Origin: Agrobacterium arsenijevicii | GTDB taxonomy: Bacteria; Pseudomonadota; Alphaproteobacteria; Rhizobiales; Rhizobiaceae | Reading direction: 5' to 3' | DNA: 52,763 bases | NCBI GenBank assembly: GCA_000949895.1 | Contig: JWIT01000025.1 | Span: forward strand, 1-52,763 | Shown: in pieces, positions 25,568-34,223 of the stretch | Position numbering within the stretch: position 1 is the first letter of the stretch | How the letters are laid out: the number at the start of each line of letters is the position of its first letter | Position numbers and translations under genes: made by a program | Notes under the pieces: generated by a model | Databases searched by the model: none | Seen by the model: only the letters and a program-made list of their open reading frames with translations | What the model was told of the DNA's origin: nothing

Positions 25568-25601
25568 ATGTTTGAATATAATGTTCAAAACAAATGTTTC
25601 A
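25568..25601. promoter_or_regulatory. likely operator between TetR gene and deacetylase operon
   Basis: TTTGAA-N7-TTCAAA (25571-25589) overlaps ATGTTCA (25581-25587), followed by ATGTTTCA (25594-25601). The same words occur, rearranged, before the solute-binding gene at 30664-30693. AT-rich and centred between divergent starts. Confidence 0.5.
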
Positions 25602-25658
25602 ATGATGTGTTTGACAAAGACATATCGTGAATGAAGCTGGGAACGTGACGGGAACGAC

Positions 25659-26576
25659 ATGATGCAAGCAAACGTCCATACGGGACAGTATCGGTATGCG
25701 CCGATGCGGGGCAGGCCCAAGATTGCCCTGCCGGGCGGTGCGCGCCTCGCCTTCTGGCTGGCTCCGAACATCGAGCACTACGAATGGCAGCCACCGGTCA
25801 ATCCCAATCGCTTTCCGTTCCGTACCCTGCCGGACGTTCTGTACTATTCCTCGCGCGATTATGGTAATCGCATCGGCTTCCGCCGTATTGCGGACGAGAT
25901 GGCCAAGCGCGACATTCGCGGATCGGTTTCGCTTTCGGTGGCCGTATGCGACCATTATCCTGATATCATCAAGCGCTGCAACGATCTGGGCTGGGAACTT
26001 TTCAGCCATGGGGTCTACAACAGCCGCTACTTCTACGGCATGACGCCTGACGAGCAGCGCCAGGTCGTCATCGATTCCCGCGAGACACTGGCGAAGGTCG
26101 GTCAGCGGCTGGACGGCTGGCTGACGCCGGCCATTACGCCAAGCCTCGAGACCCAGGAAATTCTGGCGCAGGAAGGTATTCGCTATACCCTCGACTACTT
26201 CCATGACGACCAGCCGATGCCGCTCAACTTGAAAAGCGGCAAGCTTATTTCGCTGCCCTATTCCATCGAGATGAACGACATTCCGATGGCGGCCTGGAAC
26301 AATAACTCGGTGGACGAAATGTTCGCGTCACTGAAGGCGCAGTTCGACCGGCTTTATATCGAAGGTGCCGACAGCGCCCGCGTAATGTGCTTTGCGATCC
26401 ACCCACTGGTGCTCGGGCATCCGCATCGCATCGATGCCTTTGCCGAATTCCTCGACTACGTCAAATCGCATGATCAGGTCTGGTATCCGACGGCGCGCGA
26501 AATCGCCGACTGGTATTACGAGCACCACTACGACCAGATGTCCGCGTGGCTGTCCGGGCTTGAGGGAGAGCAATGA
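25659..26576 (+). CDS. PuuE-like polysaccharide deacetylase family hydrolase
   Basis: A 305-aa protein of the NodB/polysaccharide-deacetylase superfamily, closer to PuuE allantoinase and related ureide/cyclic-amide hydrolases than to cell-wall deacetylases: no signal peptide, and the pattern RDYGNRIGFRRIADEM followed by GWELFSHGVYNSRY. Candidate active-site histidines are His117 (SHG) and His248 (FAIHPLVLGHPHRI). It starts the plus-strand operon next to the TetR gene and overlaps the second homologue by four bases (ATGA). In this context it probably opens or hydrolyses a cyclic amide or ureide, with the amidase acting later; the substrate is unknown. Confidence 0.85.
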   Translation: MMQANVHTGQYRYAPMRGRPKIALPGGARLAFWLAPNIEHYEWQPPVNPNRFPFRTLPDVLYYSSRDYGNRIGFRRIADEMAKRDIRGSVSLSVAVCDHYPDIIKRCNDLGWELFSHGVYNSRYFYGMTPDEQRQVVIDSRETLAKVGQRLDGWLTPAITPSLETQEILAQEGIRYTLDYFHDDQPMPLNLKSGKLISLPYSIEMNDIPMAAWNNNSVDEMFASLKAQFDRLYIEGADSARVMCFAIHPLVLGHPHRIDAFAEFLDYVKSHDQVWYPTAREIADWYYEHHYDQMSAWLSGLEGEQ

Positions 26577-27505
26577 TGATCCGACCAACCGGGCCCGCCT
26601 ATCTCGAAACGCCGCTGCGCCGTCACCGTCAGATGGATCACGACTTCTACGCCTGGCGCGACACCTGGAGCGAGCGCAGGCTTCAATGGTCTGGCGACAC
26701 CACGCTCGGCGTCTGGATCCAGATCGCCGTCGAGTGGTTTCCACTCAACATCTCCGGCAAGCCTTTTCTGCCGGTCGGTGCGCCGAACCGGGCATGGCCG
26801 GACACGCAGACCTACACCCAGCGCGATTACGGTCACCGGGTCGGTATCTTCCGGATGATGGATGCACTGAAGGCAAGGGGACTGACAGCAAGCGCCTTCC
26901 TCAATGCCCGTGTCGCACAGCGTTACCCGATCCTGATGCGGGAAATTCTCGGTGAGGGGTGGGAAATCGTAGCGGCGAGCCTTGATGCCGGTTCGATCCA
27001 CCACGAAGGGCTGGATGAAAAGACGGAAGCCGCGATAATTGCCGAAACGCTCACCATCTTCGATGGTTTCGGCGTAACACCTGTTGCATGGCATTCACCA
27101 TCCTGGTCGCAATCGACGCGCACGCCGCGCCTCTTGGTCGAAGCCGGCGTGACGGCGATGGCAGACTGGGTCAATGACGAGGTGCCTTATCGTTTCGACA
27201 CCGGTGCCGGCGAGATCATTGCGCTGCCCTCGACGATGGAGCTTTCCGACCGTGAAATGCTCGCTGTTCGAAAGCAGCCTCTGCAGGATGTGGAACGCAG
27301 CTTCATAGCCGCCGCCAGGCGTCTGACTAACGAAGCAAAGGAAAGCGGGCACGGCCGTCTGCTTACGATCAACCTTTCGCCCTGGATCATGGGGCAGCCC
27401 TACAGGATTGCCGCTTTCGAGCGGATACTCGACCAGATTTTCGCGATGGAGGGTGCCAAGAGCGTCACCGTTCCCGAAATAATCGAGGCAACGATTGGGC
27501 TTTAG
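26573..27505 (+). CDS. second PuuE-like homologue, catalytic histidines replaced
   Basis: A 310-aa paralogue of the preceding protein with the same layout (QRDYGHRVGIFRMMDALKAR, GWEIVAASLDAGS, AWHSPSWSQSTRTPRLLVEAG). At the position of His117 of the first protein it has Ala135, and at the position of His248 it has Ser269 (INLSPWIMGQPYRI). It may thus be a non-catalytic or differently acting partner of a heteromer. The four-base overlap suggests balanced translation. Alternatively it uses other residues such as His174 in AWHSP. The start has GGGAGAG just upstream inside the previous gene. Confidence 0.85.
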   Translation: MMIRPTGPAYLETPLRRHRQMDHDFYAWRDTWSERRLQWSGDTTLGVWIQIAVEWFPLNISGKPFLPVGAPNRAWPDTQTYTQRDYGHRVGIFRMMDALKARGLTASAFLNARVAQRYPILMREILGEGWEIVAASLDAGSIHHEGLDEKTEAAIIAETLTIFDGFGVTPVAWHSPSWSQSTRTPRLLVEAGVTAMADWVNDEVPYRFDTGAGEIIALPSTMELSDREMLAVRKQPLQDVERSFIAAARRLTNEAKESGHGRLLTINLSPWIMGQPYRIAAFERILDQIFAMEGAKSVTVPEIIEATIGL

Positions 27506-27541
27506 CGCCTGAGCGTTACCTCACGCACCGGATAGACTCAG

Positions 27542-28963
27542 ATGGTTTCAACGCCTCGCCTTTCAGGGGAGCGCAGCCTCATGCTGCTTTCCCTTTCGAT
27601 CTCGGCCGCCTTTCTGATCGAAGGGCTCGACAGCACGATCATGGTATCGGCAATCCCGGCGATTGCGGCCGACTTCGGCATTGAGCCTCTGCGCGTCAAT
27701 CTGGCGCTCTCGATCTATCTCGTGACGCTGGCGGCCGTGATCCCGGCAAGCGCATGGCTGGCTGATCGTTTTGGTGCGAAACGTATCTTCCTGTGGGCGA
27801 TGGGCGCATTCATGCTGATGTCGGTGGGCGCGGCGCTGGCGCAGGACCTTGCGACGCTTGTCGCGATGCGCGCCTTGCAGGCGGTGGCCGGGGCGCTAAT
27901 GACGCCGATTGGCAGGTTGCTTCTCATTCGAGCGGCACCGAAGGACCAACTGGCCTCGGCTATTGCCTGGATGTCGACGCCGGCACTTGTCGGTCCGGTG
28001 CTGGGGCCGCTGATCGGTGGCTATGTGGTAACCTACCTTTCCTGGCAGTGGATCTTTTTTGTGAAGATGCCCTTCGGCATTCTCGGCATGATTTTCGCAG
28101 CGCGTTTGCTGCCACGCGACGAGCCCGGGGAACGCTATAATTTCGACCTCTGGGGTTTCGTGGCCTGTGCCGTGTTTCTCGGCGCGGTACAGCTGCTGCT
28201 CGACCAGCTGGTTCATGTCTTCCTGCCGATCTCCGCGATCCTTGTCATGATTGCAATCCTGCCGGTCTGCGTTTTGTTCTACGCCCGCCATATGGCGAGG
28301 CGTGAAGCGCCAGCGCTTGACCTCACGCTATTGAAGCTGCGTCTGTTCCGGGTGGGCTTCTTCGGCGGGGGACTTTCGCGCCTTGGCTTCAATGCCTTGC
28401 CTTTCCTTTTCCAGCTGCAATTGCAGATCGGTTTTGGCTGGAGCGCGGCGGATGCCGGCTGGGTTGTCTTCATCGTTGCCGCAAGCGCGATTGCACTCAA
28501 ACCCATGATGCGGCGGGTGCTGGCGAAATTCGGTTTCAAGGTAACGCTGTTTGGTAACGCCATGCTGGGTGCGGTGACCATTGCGCTGATCGGCTGGATC
28601 GGACCGGACACACCACTCGCGATCACGGTCTGCGTCGTCTTCCTGTTTGGCGTCATGCGCTCTCTTCAGTTCAACACGACGAACGCGCTTCTCTTCGCCG
28701 ATATTCCCAGGACGAGGCAAAGCGCGAGTACCTCGCTTGGCGGTGTCGGCCAGCAATTGTCGATGGGATTGGGCATCTCCGTTGCGGCGGTACTGGTGGC
28801 GCAGATCCAGGCAATGGGCGTGACAATACCGGCGGATGCCATCTCGGCCTCCATTTTCGTCGTTGCCGGATTAACCGCTTTGTCCGGCATTTTTTTCCTC
28901 GGATTACAACATGCCGATGGCGCTGACGTAAGCCGCCACAAAGCATACAGTGCAAGGAGCTGA
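27542..28963 (+). CDS. MFS transporter, DHA2 (EmrB/QacA-like)
   Basis: A 473-aa multi-span permease with 12-14 predicted helices. The conserved early region is LIEGLDSTIMVSAIPAIAAD, the loop 2-3 motif A is ADRFGAKRIF, and the motif C-like GPVLGPLIGG lies in helix 5. The family exports drugs or metabolites by proton antiport. Placed between the deacetylase pair and the amidase (36 and 5 bases away), it may move a pathway substrate or intermediate; a resistance role is also possible. Confidence 0.9.
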   Translation: MVSTPRLSGERSLMLLSLSISAAFLIEGLDSTIMVSAIPAIAADFGIEPLRVNLALSIYLVTLAAVIPASAWLADRFGAKRIFLWAMGAFMLMSVGAALAQDLATLVAMRALQAVAGALMTPIGRLLLIRAAPKDQLASAIAWMSTPALVGPVLGPLIGGYVVTYLSWQWIFFVKMPFGILGMIFAARLLPRDEPGERYNFDLWGFVACAVFLGAVQLLLDQLVHVFLPISAILVMIAILPVCVLFYARHMARREAPALDLTLLKLRLFRVGFFGGGLSRLGFNALPFLFQLQLQIGFGWSAADAGWVVFIVAASAIALKPMMRRVLAKFGFKVTLFGNAMLGAVTIALIGWIGPDTPLAITVCVVFLFGVMRSLQFNTTNALLFADIPRTRQSASTSLGGVGQQLSMGLGISVAAVLVAQIQAMGVTIPADAISASIFVVAGLTALSGIFFLGLQHADGADVSRHKAYSARS

Positions 28964-28968
28964 CGCTC

Positions 28969-30444
28969 ATGAAGGCTACAGAAAACACAGAAGCAACGGC
29001 AAAGGCAGGCATCGGACTTGCCGGCCTGTCGGTGGCAGAGGCAGGGCGGCAAATCGGGAGCGGCGAGATCACGCCATCGGCTTTGTTGGAAGCCGTATTT
29101 GCCCGCATCGATGCGGTCGACGGCGTGATCTATTCCTATCTGCGCATGGATCGAGACGCTGCGCGCGAGAACGCCGTCGCATCGGACAAGCGGGCCGCAA
29201 GCGGGACGCTGCTCGGCCCGCTTGACGGGATTCCCTTCGCGGTTAAGGACAACATCTACACCGCGGGCATGGAAACGACCGGCGGCTCACGTGTCCCGCA
29301 GAGCCACGATCCCGACATGACAGCCACGCTGGTAACGCGGCTGAAAGCGGCTGGCGCCATTCTCGTGGGAAAGCTGAATACCTGGGAATACGGCACAGGG
29401 ACCGGTGCCGTACATTTCGATCTTGATGCGCCGCCAAGCCGTAACCCCTGGAATACGGCACATTTTACCGGTGGATCCTCGACAGGTTCGGCTGCGGCTG
29501 TCGCGGCGGGCACCGCACTGTTTTCAATCGGTACCGATACGGGCGGTTCGGTGCGCCTGCCAGCCGCAGCCTGCGGTCTCGTCGGGCTGAAGGCCACCTT
29601 CGGTCGTATCAGCCGTCATGGCGTCATGCCGAATTGCTGGAGTTTCGACACGCCAGGTCCACTGGCGCTCAGCACCGAGGACACGGCACTCATCTATGAT
29701 GTGATTGCCGGTTTTGACGAAGCCGATCCCGTCAGCCTTTCCGTGCCGGTTGAGCCGACACTGCCGGGTCTGAAGGACGGCGTAAAAGATCTGAAGATCG
29801 GGTTCGTCCGCAATCTCGATCCGTGTGGCGTAGCGCCGGAGCCGGCTATTCTCGATGCACTTGCCAAAAGCGCGGCGATGTTTGCCGCACTGGGCGCTGA
29901 GGTGGTCGAAATCGACCTGCCGATTGCGCCATCCGAATATCGCTCGATCGCCATGCCGATCAACCGGGCGGAGAGCTTTTCCATTCATGAGCGCGACTAT
30001 CTCGAGCATCGGCATCTTATGGGCCGTTCGCTGCGCGAAAAGCTCGAAATGGGCATGTATCTGAGGGCTGCCGACTACCTTGCCGCCCTGCGCCAGAGGC
30101 GTGCGCTTGTTGCCCGCACTGATGAGATTTTCGCGAAGGTCGATGTGCTTTTGCTACCGATGACCTATCGGGTGGCGCCGCCCATTCACGACAATCCGGC
30201 GGTCATTTCCTATACGGCAGGTTCTGCCGGTAGCCCGTTCTCGCTGTCCGGCCATCCGGCGCTGGCGCTGCCCGCTGGGTTTTCGCCGGAGGGCCTGCCG
30301 CTGTCTGTACAGCTGGCGGCCGGGTTCAGGAACGAAGCGCTGCTGATGCGCGCGGCGTGGGCGCTCGAACAGGTTCTGACCCCCAACCCGATGCGGGCAG
30401 AGCCACAGCATGTTCTTTCAATCGCCACTAGGGCAGAAGGGTAA
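28969..30444 (+). CDS. amidase-signature hydrolase (AtzE-like)
   Basis: A 491-aa amidase with the Ser-cisSer-Lys triad: Lys93 (FAVKDN), Ser170 in the GGSSTGSAA motif and Ser194 in DTGGSVRLPAA. Spacing matches the family. A DUF4089 protein follows after only five bases. That pairing is the hallmark of AtzE, the 1-carboxybiuret hydrolase of cyanuric acid breakdown, which needs AtzG. No ring-opening AtzD-type hydrolase is present here; the two PuuE-like genes could play that part, so the substrate is likely a different ureide or amide. AAGGAG lies ten bases upstream of the start. Confidence 0.92.
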   Translation: MKATENTEATAKAGIGLAGLSVAEAGRQIGSGEITPSALLEAVFARIDAVDGVIYSYLRMDRDAARENAVASDKRAASGTLLGPLDGIPFAVKDNIYTAGMETTGGSRVPQSHDPDMTATLVTRLKAAGAILVGKLNTWEYGTGTGAVHFDLDAPPSRNPWNTAHFTGGSSTGSAAAVAAGTALFSIGTDTGGSVRLPAAACGLVGLKATFGRISRHGVMPNCWSFDTPGPLALSTEDTALIYDVIAGFDEADPVSLSVPVEPTLPGLKDGVKDLKIGFVRNLDPCGVAPEPAILDALAKSAAMFAALGAEVVEIDLPIAPSEYRSIAMPINRAESFSIHERDYLEHRHLMGRSLREKLEMGMYLRAADYLAALRQRRALVARTDEIFAKVDVLLLPMTYRVAPPIHDNPAVISYTAGSAGSPFSLSGHPALALPAGFSPEGLPLSVQLAAGFRNEALLMRAAWALEQVLTPNPMRAEPQHVLSIATRAEG

Positions 30445-30449
30445 GTCGC

Positions 30450-30650
30450 ATGTCTCAGGATACCAAGGATTTGCGCCTTGCCGTTCAGGTGCTGTGGAGA
30501 GGTTGCGGCGAGACGGCCCCGACCGGCGATGAACTGGCCGCGGCCGCGATCACGTTCGGCAAGGCGCTTGAAGTGGGACGCATGATCCCGCGCGTCACGG
30601 ATAAAACCTTCGAGCCGCTGGTTGGACCGCGCCGCGATCTGGAAGTCTAA
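30450..30650 (+). CDS. AtzG-like (DUF4089) small amidase partner
   Basis: A 66-aa protein of the DUF4089 family. The known member AtzG is a small helical protein, related in fold to GatC, that forms a tight complex with AtzE and is needed for its stability. The spacing of five bases after the amidase stop supports an obligate pair. Complete at this length. It ends the upstream transcription unit, about 80 bases before the ABC transporter genes. Confidence 0.82.
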   Translation: MSQDTKDLRLAVQVLWRGCGETAPTGDELAAAAITFGKALEVGRMIPRVTDKTFEPLVGPRRDLEV

Positions 30651-30663
30651 AAATAATAAAAAT

Positions 30664-30696
30664 GAATGAAACATCCATTTGAAATGTTCATTCGAA
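30664..30696 (+). promoter_or_regulatory. likely operator before ABC transporter genes
   Basis: GAATGAA(A)CAT at 30664-30674 and ATGTTCATTC at 30684-30693 form an imperfect inverted repeat. TGAAACAT and ATGTTCA are the same words seen between the TetR gene and the first deacetylase gene. It suggests that the importer is controlled by the same TetR regulator. Confidence 0.5.
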
Positions 30697-30732
30697 TTCT
30701 GTAGCCTGATTAAAATATAAAGGGGAACGACC

Positions 30733-31566
30733 ATGAAAAAAATCTACGCCATCATTGCCCTGCTCGCCGTTGCGGCTGGGCCCGCCTTTGCCCAGGAACC
30801 GTTGAAGAGTGCACTCGACGGCAATGCACCACCCTTCGCCCAACCGAAGATGGACGGTTCCATCGAAGGTCTGACCGTCGACATGACGAACGAGATTTCC
30901 AAGCGCCTCGGCCGCAAGATTACAATCGACGCCATGGCATTTTCGGCGCTGATTCCGGCCTTGCAGGCGGGCACCTACGACATGCTGTCGGTTCCGATGA
31001 CGGTAACGAAGGAACGCTCCGACATCTTTCTGCTGACGGAAGGTATCTGGTCTGCCGATCTCGCCTTCGTGACCAAAAAGGATGCGCCGGCGCTGAAGAG
31101 CTATGACCAGCTGAAGGGCAAGGTCATTGCCGCCAACAAGGGCAACGCCGACGAGAAGTGGGCGCGCGAGAAGGCCGGCGAAATCGGCTGGACGATCGAG
31201 TCCTATGCATCGCTCAGCGATGCCGCGCAGGCCGTTCAGGCAGGGCGCGCGGATGCGGCGATCATGAACGTGCCGACTGCGTTGACCTTCGCCAAGCGGA
31301 ACCCGGCACTGAAGGCTGCCGACCTGAAGGAAACCACCGGCCGCTACTTCGCTTACACGATCCCCAAGTCCTCGCCAGAACTGCGTAAGCAGATCGAAAC
31401 CGTCATTGAGTGCATCAAGTCGGATGGCACGGCAGCATCGCTTTATGAAAAATGGCTTGGCGTGAAGCCTGAGGCCGGATCGCTGGAAGTGACCCCGCAA
31501 GCCGGTTTCGGCCCGGTCGGCCTCGGCAATTACGATGCGACGCCGCACGAATTGTCGTGCAACTGA
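30733..31566 (+). CDS. ABC transporter substrate-binding protein (family 3)
   Basis: A 277-aa periplasmic protein with a signal peptide (MKKIYAIIALLAVAAGPAFA, cleavage near residue 20). The SBP_bac_3 domain follows: GLTVDMTNEISKRLGRKI, ALIPALQAGTYDMLSVPMTV and VIAANKGNADEKWAREKAGE. Such proteins bind polar amino acids, opines and related compounds. It leads a four-gene importer operon with an ATPase and two permeases. Because it lies after the deacetylase-amidase genes, its ligand is probably their substrate, a small nitrogen compound. Confidence 0.92.
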   Translation: MKKIYAIIALLAVAAGPAFAQEPLKSALDGNAPPFAQPKMDGSIEGLTVDMTNEISKRLGRKITIDAMAFSALIPALQAGTYDMLSVPMTVTKERSDIFLLTEGIWSADLAFVTKKDAPALKSYDQLKGKVIAANKGNADEKWAREKAGEIGWTIESYASLSDAAQAVQAGRADAAIMNVPTALTFAKRNPALKAADLKETTGRYFAYTIPKSSPELRKQIETVIECIKSDGTAASLYEKWLGVKPEAGSLEVTPQAGFGPVGLGNYDATPHELSCN

Positions 31567-31595
31567 AACAGACTGACTGATTAAGGCCTAGAACC

Positions 31596-32342
31596 ATGTC
31601 GCAATCGATCGCGCAGCCCATGCTCGACATTCATGCTCTGTATAAGTCCTTCAACGGCGTGAATGTTCTCAACAACATCAACCTGCGCGTCATGCCGGGT
31701 GAGCTGGTGTTCTTGATCGGACCCTCGGGGTCTGGAAAATCCACTCTTCTGCGGTGCTGCAACAGGCTGGAAGAGCCGACGGACGGCGCGATCATTGTCG
31801 ACGGAATCAATATCACCGCCGTGGCGACAGACATCAACAACATGCGCCAGCGCATCGGCATGGTGTTCCAGCAGTTCAATCTTTACCCGCACATGACAGC
31901 CGAACAGAATGTGATGCTGGCATTGCAGAGGGTGCAGAAGAAATCCACGAACGAGGCGCGGGAAATCGCGCGCCGTGAATTGACCCGTGTGGGTCTCGGC
32001 GCCCGCCTGACGCATTTCCCATCGCAGCTTTCCGGCGGCCAACAGCAGCGCGTCGCTATCGCGAGGGCGCTTGCGCTTGGGCCGAAGGTCATGCTTCTCG
32101 ACGAGCCAACCTCGGCGCTTGATCCGCAACTCGTCGCCGAAATTCTGCAGGCGATGATGGATATGAAAAAAGAAGGCATGACCATGCTGGTGGTCAGTCA
32201 CGAGATGCGCTTTGCCCGCGAGGCTGCGGACCGGGTCGCCTTCATGGAGGCGGGGCAGATCGTCGAGATCGGAACGCCCGCCGAAATTCTGGCGCGTGGC
32301 GCGGAAAGCCGCGCTTTCCAATTTCTCTCGCACGGACACTGA
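31596..32342 (+). CDS. amino-acid-type ABC transporter ATP-binding protein
   Basis: A 248-aa ATPase of the GlnQ/HisP type. Walker A GPSGSGKST, the Q-loop in GMVFQQFNLYPH, signature LSGGQQQRVAIARA, Walker B VMLLDEPTSALD and the H-loop VVSHEM are all intact. It energises uptake with the two downstream permeases; four bases separate it from the first of them. Confidence 0.96.
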   Translation: MSQSIAQPMLDIHALYKSFNGVNVLNNINLRVMPGELVFLIGPSGSGKSTLLRCCNRLEEPTDGAIIVDGINITAVATDINNMRQRIGMVFQQFNLYPHMTAEQNVMLALQRVQKKSTNEAREIARRELTRVGLGARLTHFPSQLSGGQQQRVAIARALALGPKVMLLDEPTSALDPQLVAEILQAMMDMKKEGMTMLVVSHEMRFAREAADRVAFMEAGQIVEIGTPAEILARGAESRAFQFLSHGH

Positions 32343-32345
32343 GCG

Positions 32346-33029
32346 ATGGATATCACCGGTCTCGTCGATCTCTTCTTCAACGGGGCGGTCGCGCAAACAT
32401 ATCTGCCCGATCTGCTGCGTGGCGCTTGGATTACGATCTATCTGTCGCTGGCGATCGTAATCGCCGGGCTCCTGTCCGGACTTGCGTTGGCGCTGATCCG
32501 TCTTGTGTCGAACAAGGCTGTCGTGTGGGTCCTGCGCCTTTTCGTCGACTGTTTTAGAGCTGTTCCGCCGCTCTCGATCGTGCTGCTGCTTTATTTCGGC
32601 TTGCCAAGTGTCGGTATCAGCCTTTCTGCATCTTGGGTACTCTGGCTGACGCTTTCTCTCATACTTGCGTCCTTCGCCGAGGAGATTTTCTGGGCGGGGA
32701 TCTCAGCCGTCGGCCCAGGGCAATGGGAAGCCTCTCGCTCGACCGGCATGACCAATGGACAGACCCTGCGCTATGTGGTCTTGCCGCAGGCCATGCGGCT
32801 TTGCATCCCGCCGCTGACCAACCGTGCACTGGCCATTTCCAAGAATACGGCGCTTGGAACAGCAATCGGCATGCCAGAGCTTTTGAACGAAGCGCAGACC
32901 GCGCTGTCCTTCTCCGGAAATGCGACGCCACTGATCATGGCGGCGATCCTTTATCTGATCATCTTCATGCCGCTGATGGCTTTGGCAGGCGGCCTTGAAA
33001 AACGTATGGCCTGGGGCACGCGGACATGA
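32346..33029 (+). CDS. amino-acid-type ABC transporter permease 1
   Basis: A 227-aa HisM/GlnP-type permease with about five membrane spans. The cytoplasmic EAA-like loop reads GPGQWEASRSTGMTNGQTLR. A positively charged end and four-base overlap with the next permease (ATGA) show coupled translation. It would form a heterodimeric channel with that protein. Confidence 0.94.
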   Translation: MDITGLVDLFFNGAVAQTYLPDLLRGAWITIYLSLAIVIAGLLSGLALALIRLVSNKAVVWVLRLFVDCFRAVPPLSIVLLLYFGLPSVGISLSASWVLWLTLSLILASFAEEIFWAGISAVGPGQWEASRSTGMTNGQTLRYVVLPQAMRLCIPPLTNRALAISKNTALGTAIGMPELLNEAQTALSFSGNATPLIMAAILYLIIFMPLMALAGGLEKRMAWGTRT

Positions 33030-33694
33030 CCGATCTGATCGAACAATTCTTCAATCTCGACATCATGAGCCAGGCGCTACCCTATCTCATCTCCGGGCTG
33101 ATGATCACCCTTGTGCTCACGGCCGTGCTGGCACCCGTCGGTTTCGGTATCGGCCTTGGGTTAGCGCTAATGTCTGAAGCGCGCTCGCCGGTGCTGCGCT
33201 GGGTTGTCAGGACATGGGTTAACGTCTTTCGCACCATGCCGCCGCTGGTGCTGATCATCGTCACCTTCTCCGCCCTGCCGTTTCTAGGCGTCAGGCTGCC
33301 TGCGATCTTGTGCGCGGTCATTGCGCTGTTGCTCAACAACACGGCTTATTATTGCGAGATCATTCGAGCGGGCCTCGGTTCGGTGTCGCGGGGGCAAATG
33401 GAAGCTGCCCGCTCCACCGGCCTTGGATACACAGATTCCCTTCGTTATGTCGTGCTGCCGCAAGCATTGCGCAACGTGCTGCCGGATCTTGCATCCAATA
33501 CGATCGAGGTTGTGAAAGCGACTTCACTAGCCTCGATTGTTGGTGTTCACGACCTTCTATATTCGGCCAGCACCATACGGTCCGTGACGTTCAACACCTC
33601 GTCGCTGACGCTGGCGGCGATAATCTATCTCATAATCCTTTTACCAGCGGTTCGGCTTTCAGGCCGGCTGGAGCGGAAGCCGCAAACGGCTTAG
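33026..33694 (+). CDS. amino-acid-type ABC transporter permease 2
   Basis: A 222-aa HisQ/HisM-type permease, second half of the importer channel. The coupling loop is SRGQMEAARSTGLGYTDSLR, with the usual VLPQALRNVLPDLASNTIE. It is the last gene of the operon; no clear terminator is visible in the next 100 bases. Confidence 0.94.
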   Translation: MTDLIEQFFNLDIMSQALPYLISGLMITLVLTAVLAPVGFGIGLGLALMSEARSPVLRWVVRTWVNVFRTMPPLVLIIVTFSALPFLGVRLPAILCAVIALLLNNTAYYCEIIRAGLGSVSRGQMEAARSTGLGYTDSLRYVVLPQALRNVLPDLASNTIEVVKATSLASIVGVHDLLYSASTIRSVTFNTSSLTLAAIIYLIILLPAVRLSGRLERKPQTA

Positions 33695-34223
33695 AGCTCG
33701 AACACACTGCCAAGTCTATCCGACGACCGCAGGCGGGAATGGAGCCTTTGATTCGGGGACAGAAAAAGATTAGTGCAAATCGTACGTTTAGCCGAGAACG
33801 TGACGCTCGTGATCGGTATTCGTTGCCTAAACTGGGCCACAAATAGCATTCACCCGAAAACTTCATATTCAGCACAGGCGGCAAACTACGGAAAATATAC
33901 GCGAATTCGGTTAGCATACGATTTCGCACTAATCTTGTTCGGCCCCGTGAAGGACGACGCGTACCCATTAGTGCGGAGGCTTTGTCGCTGCACGAACTTG
34001 TTTGAGTTATGAGGATGCGAAAACACCCAGTCTGTCGTAGCCTCGGCTATCAGGCATCCAACTCTTCTGCCTCATTGCCGAGCCCGCGATTGTGGCCGGT
34101 GGCACTGGCAACAGAATAAGTGACGTCGCAATTCCTCCGCGTTGACAAGGAGTTGCATCGATGGCATGCGACAAATGCATGCATTTCAATCAGGTTTTCT
34201 GACGCGTAGTGGGTTATCGTTGT
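33695..34223. other. non-coding stretch before TetR paralogue 2
   Basis: About 530 AT-richer bases with no supported gene. It holds the upstream region of the next TetR gene, including GCATGC repeats at 34163-34182 and a TTGACA at 34142-34147 that could be part of its promoter. Confidence 0.4.
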
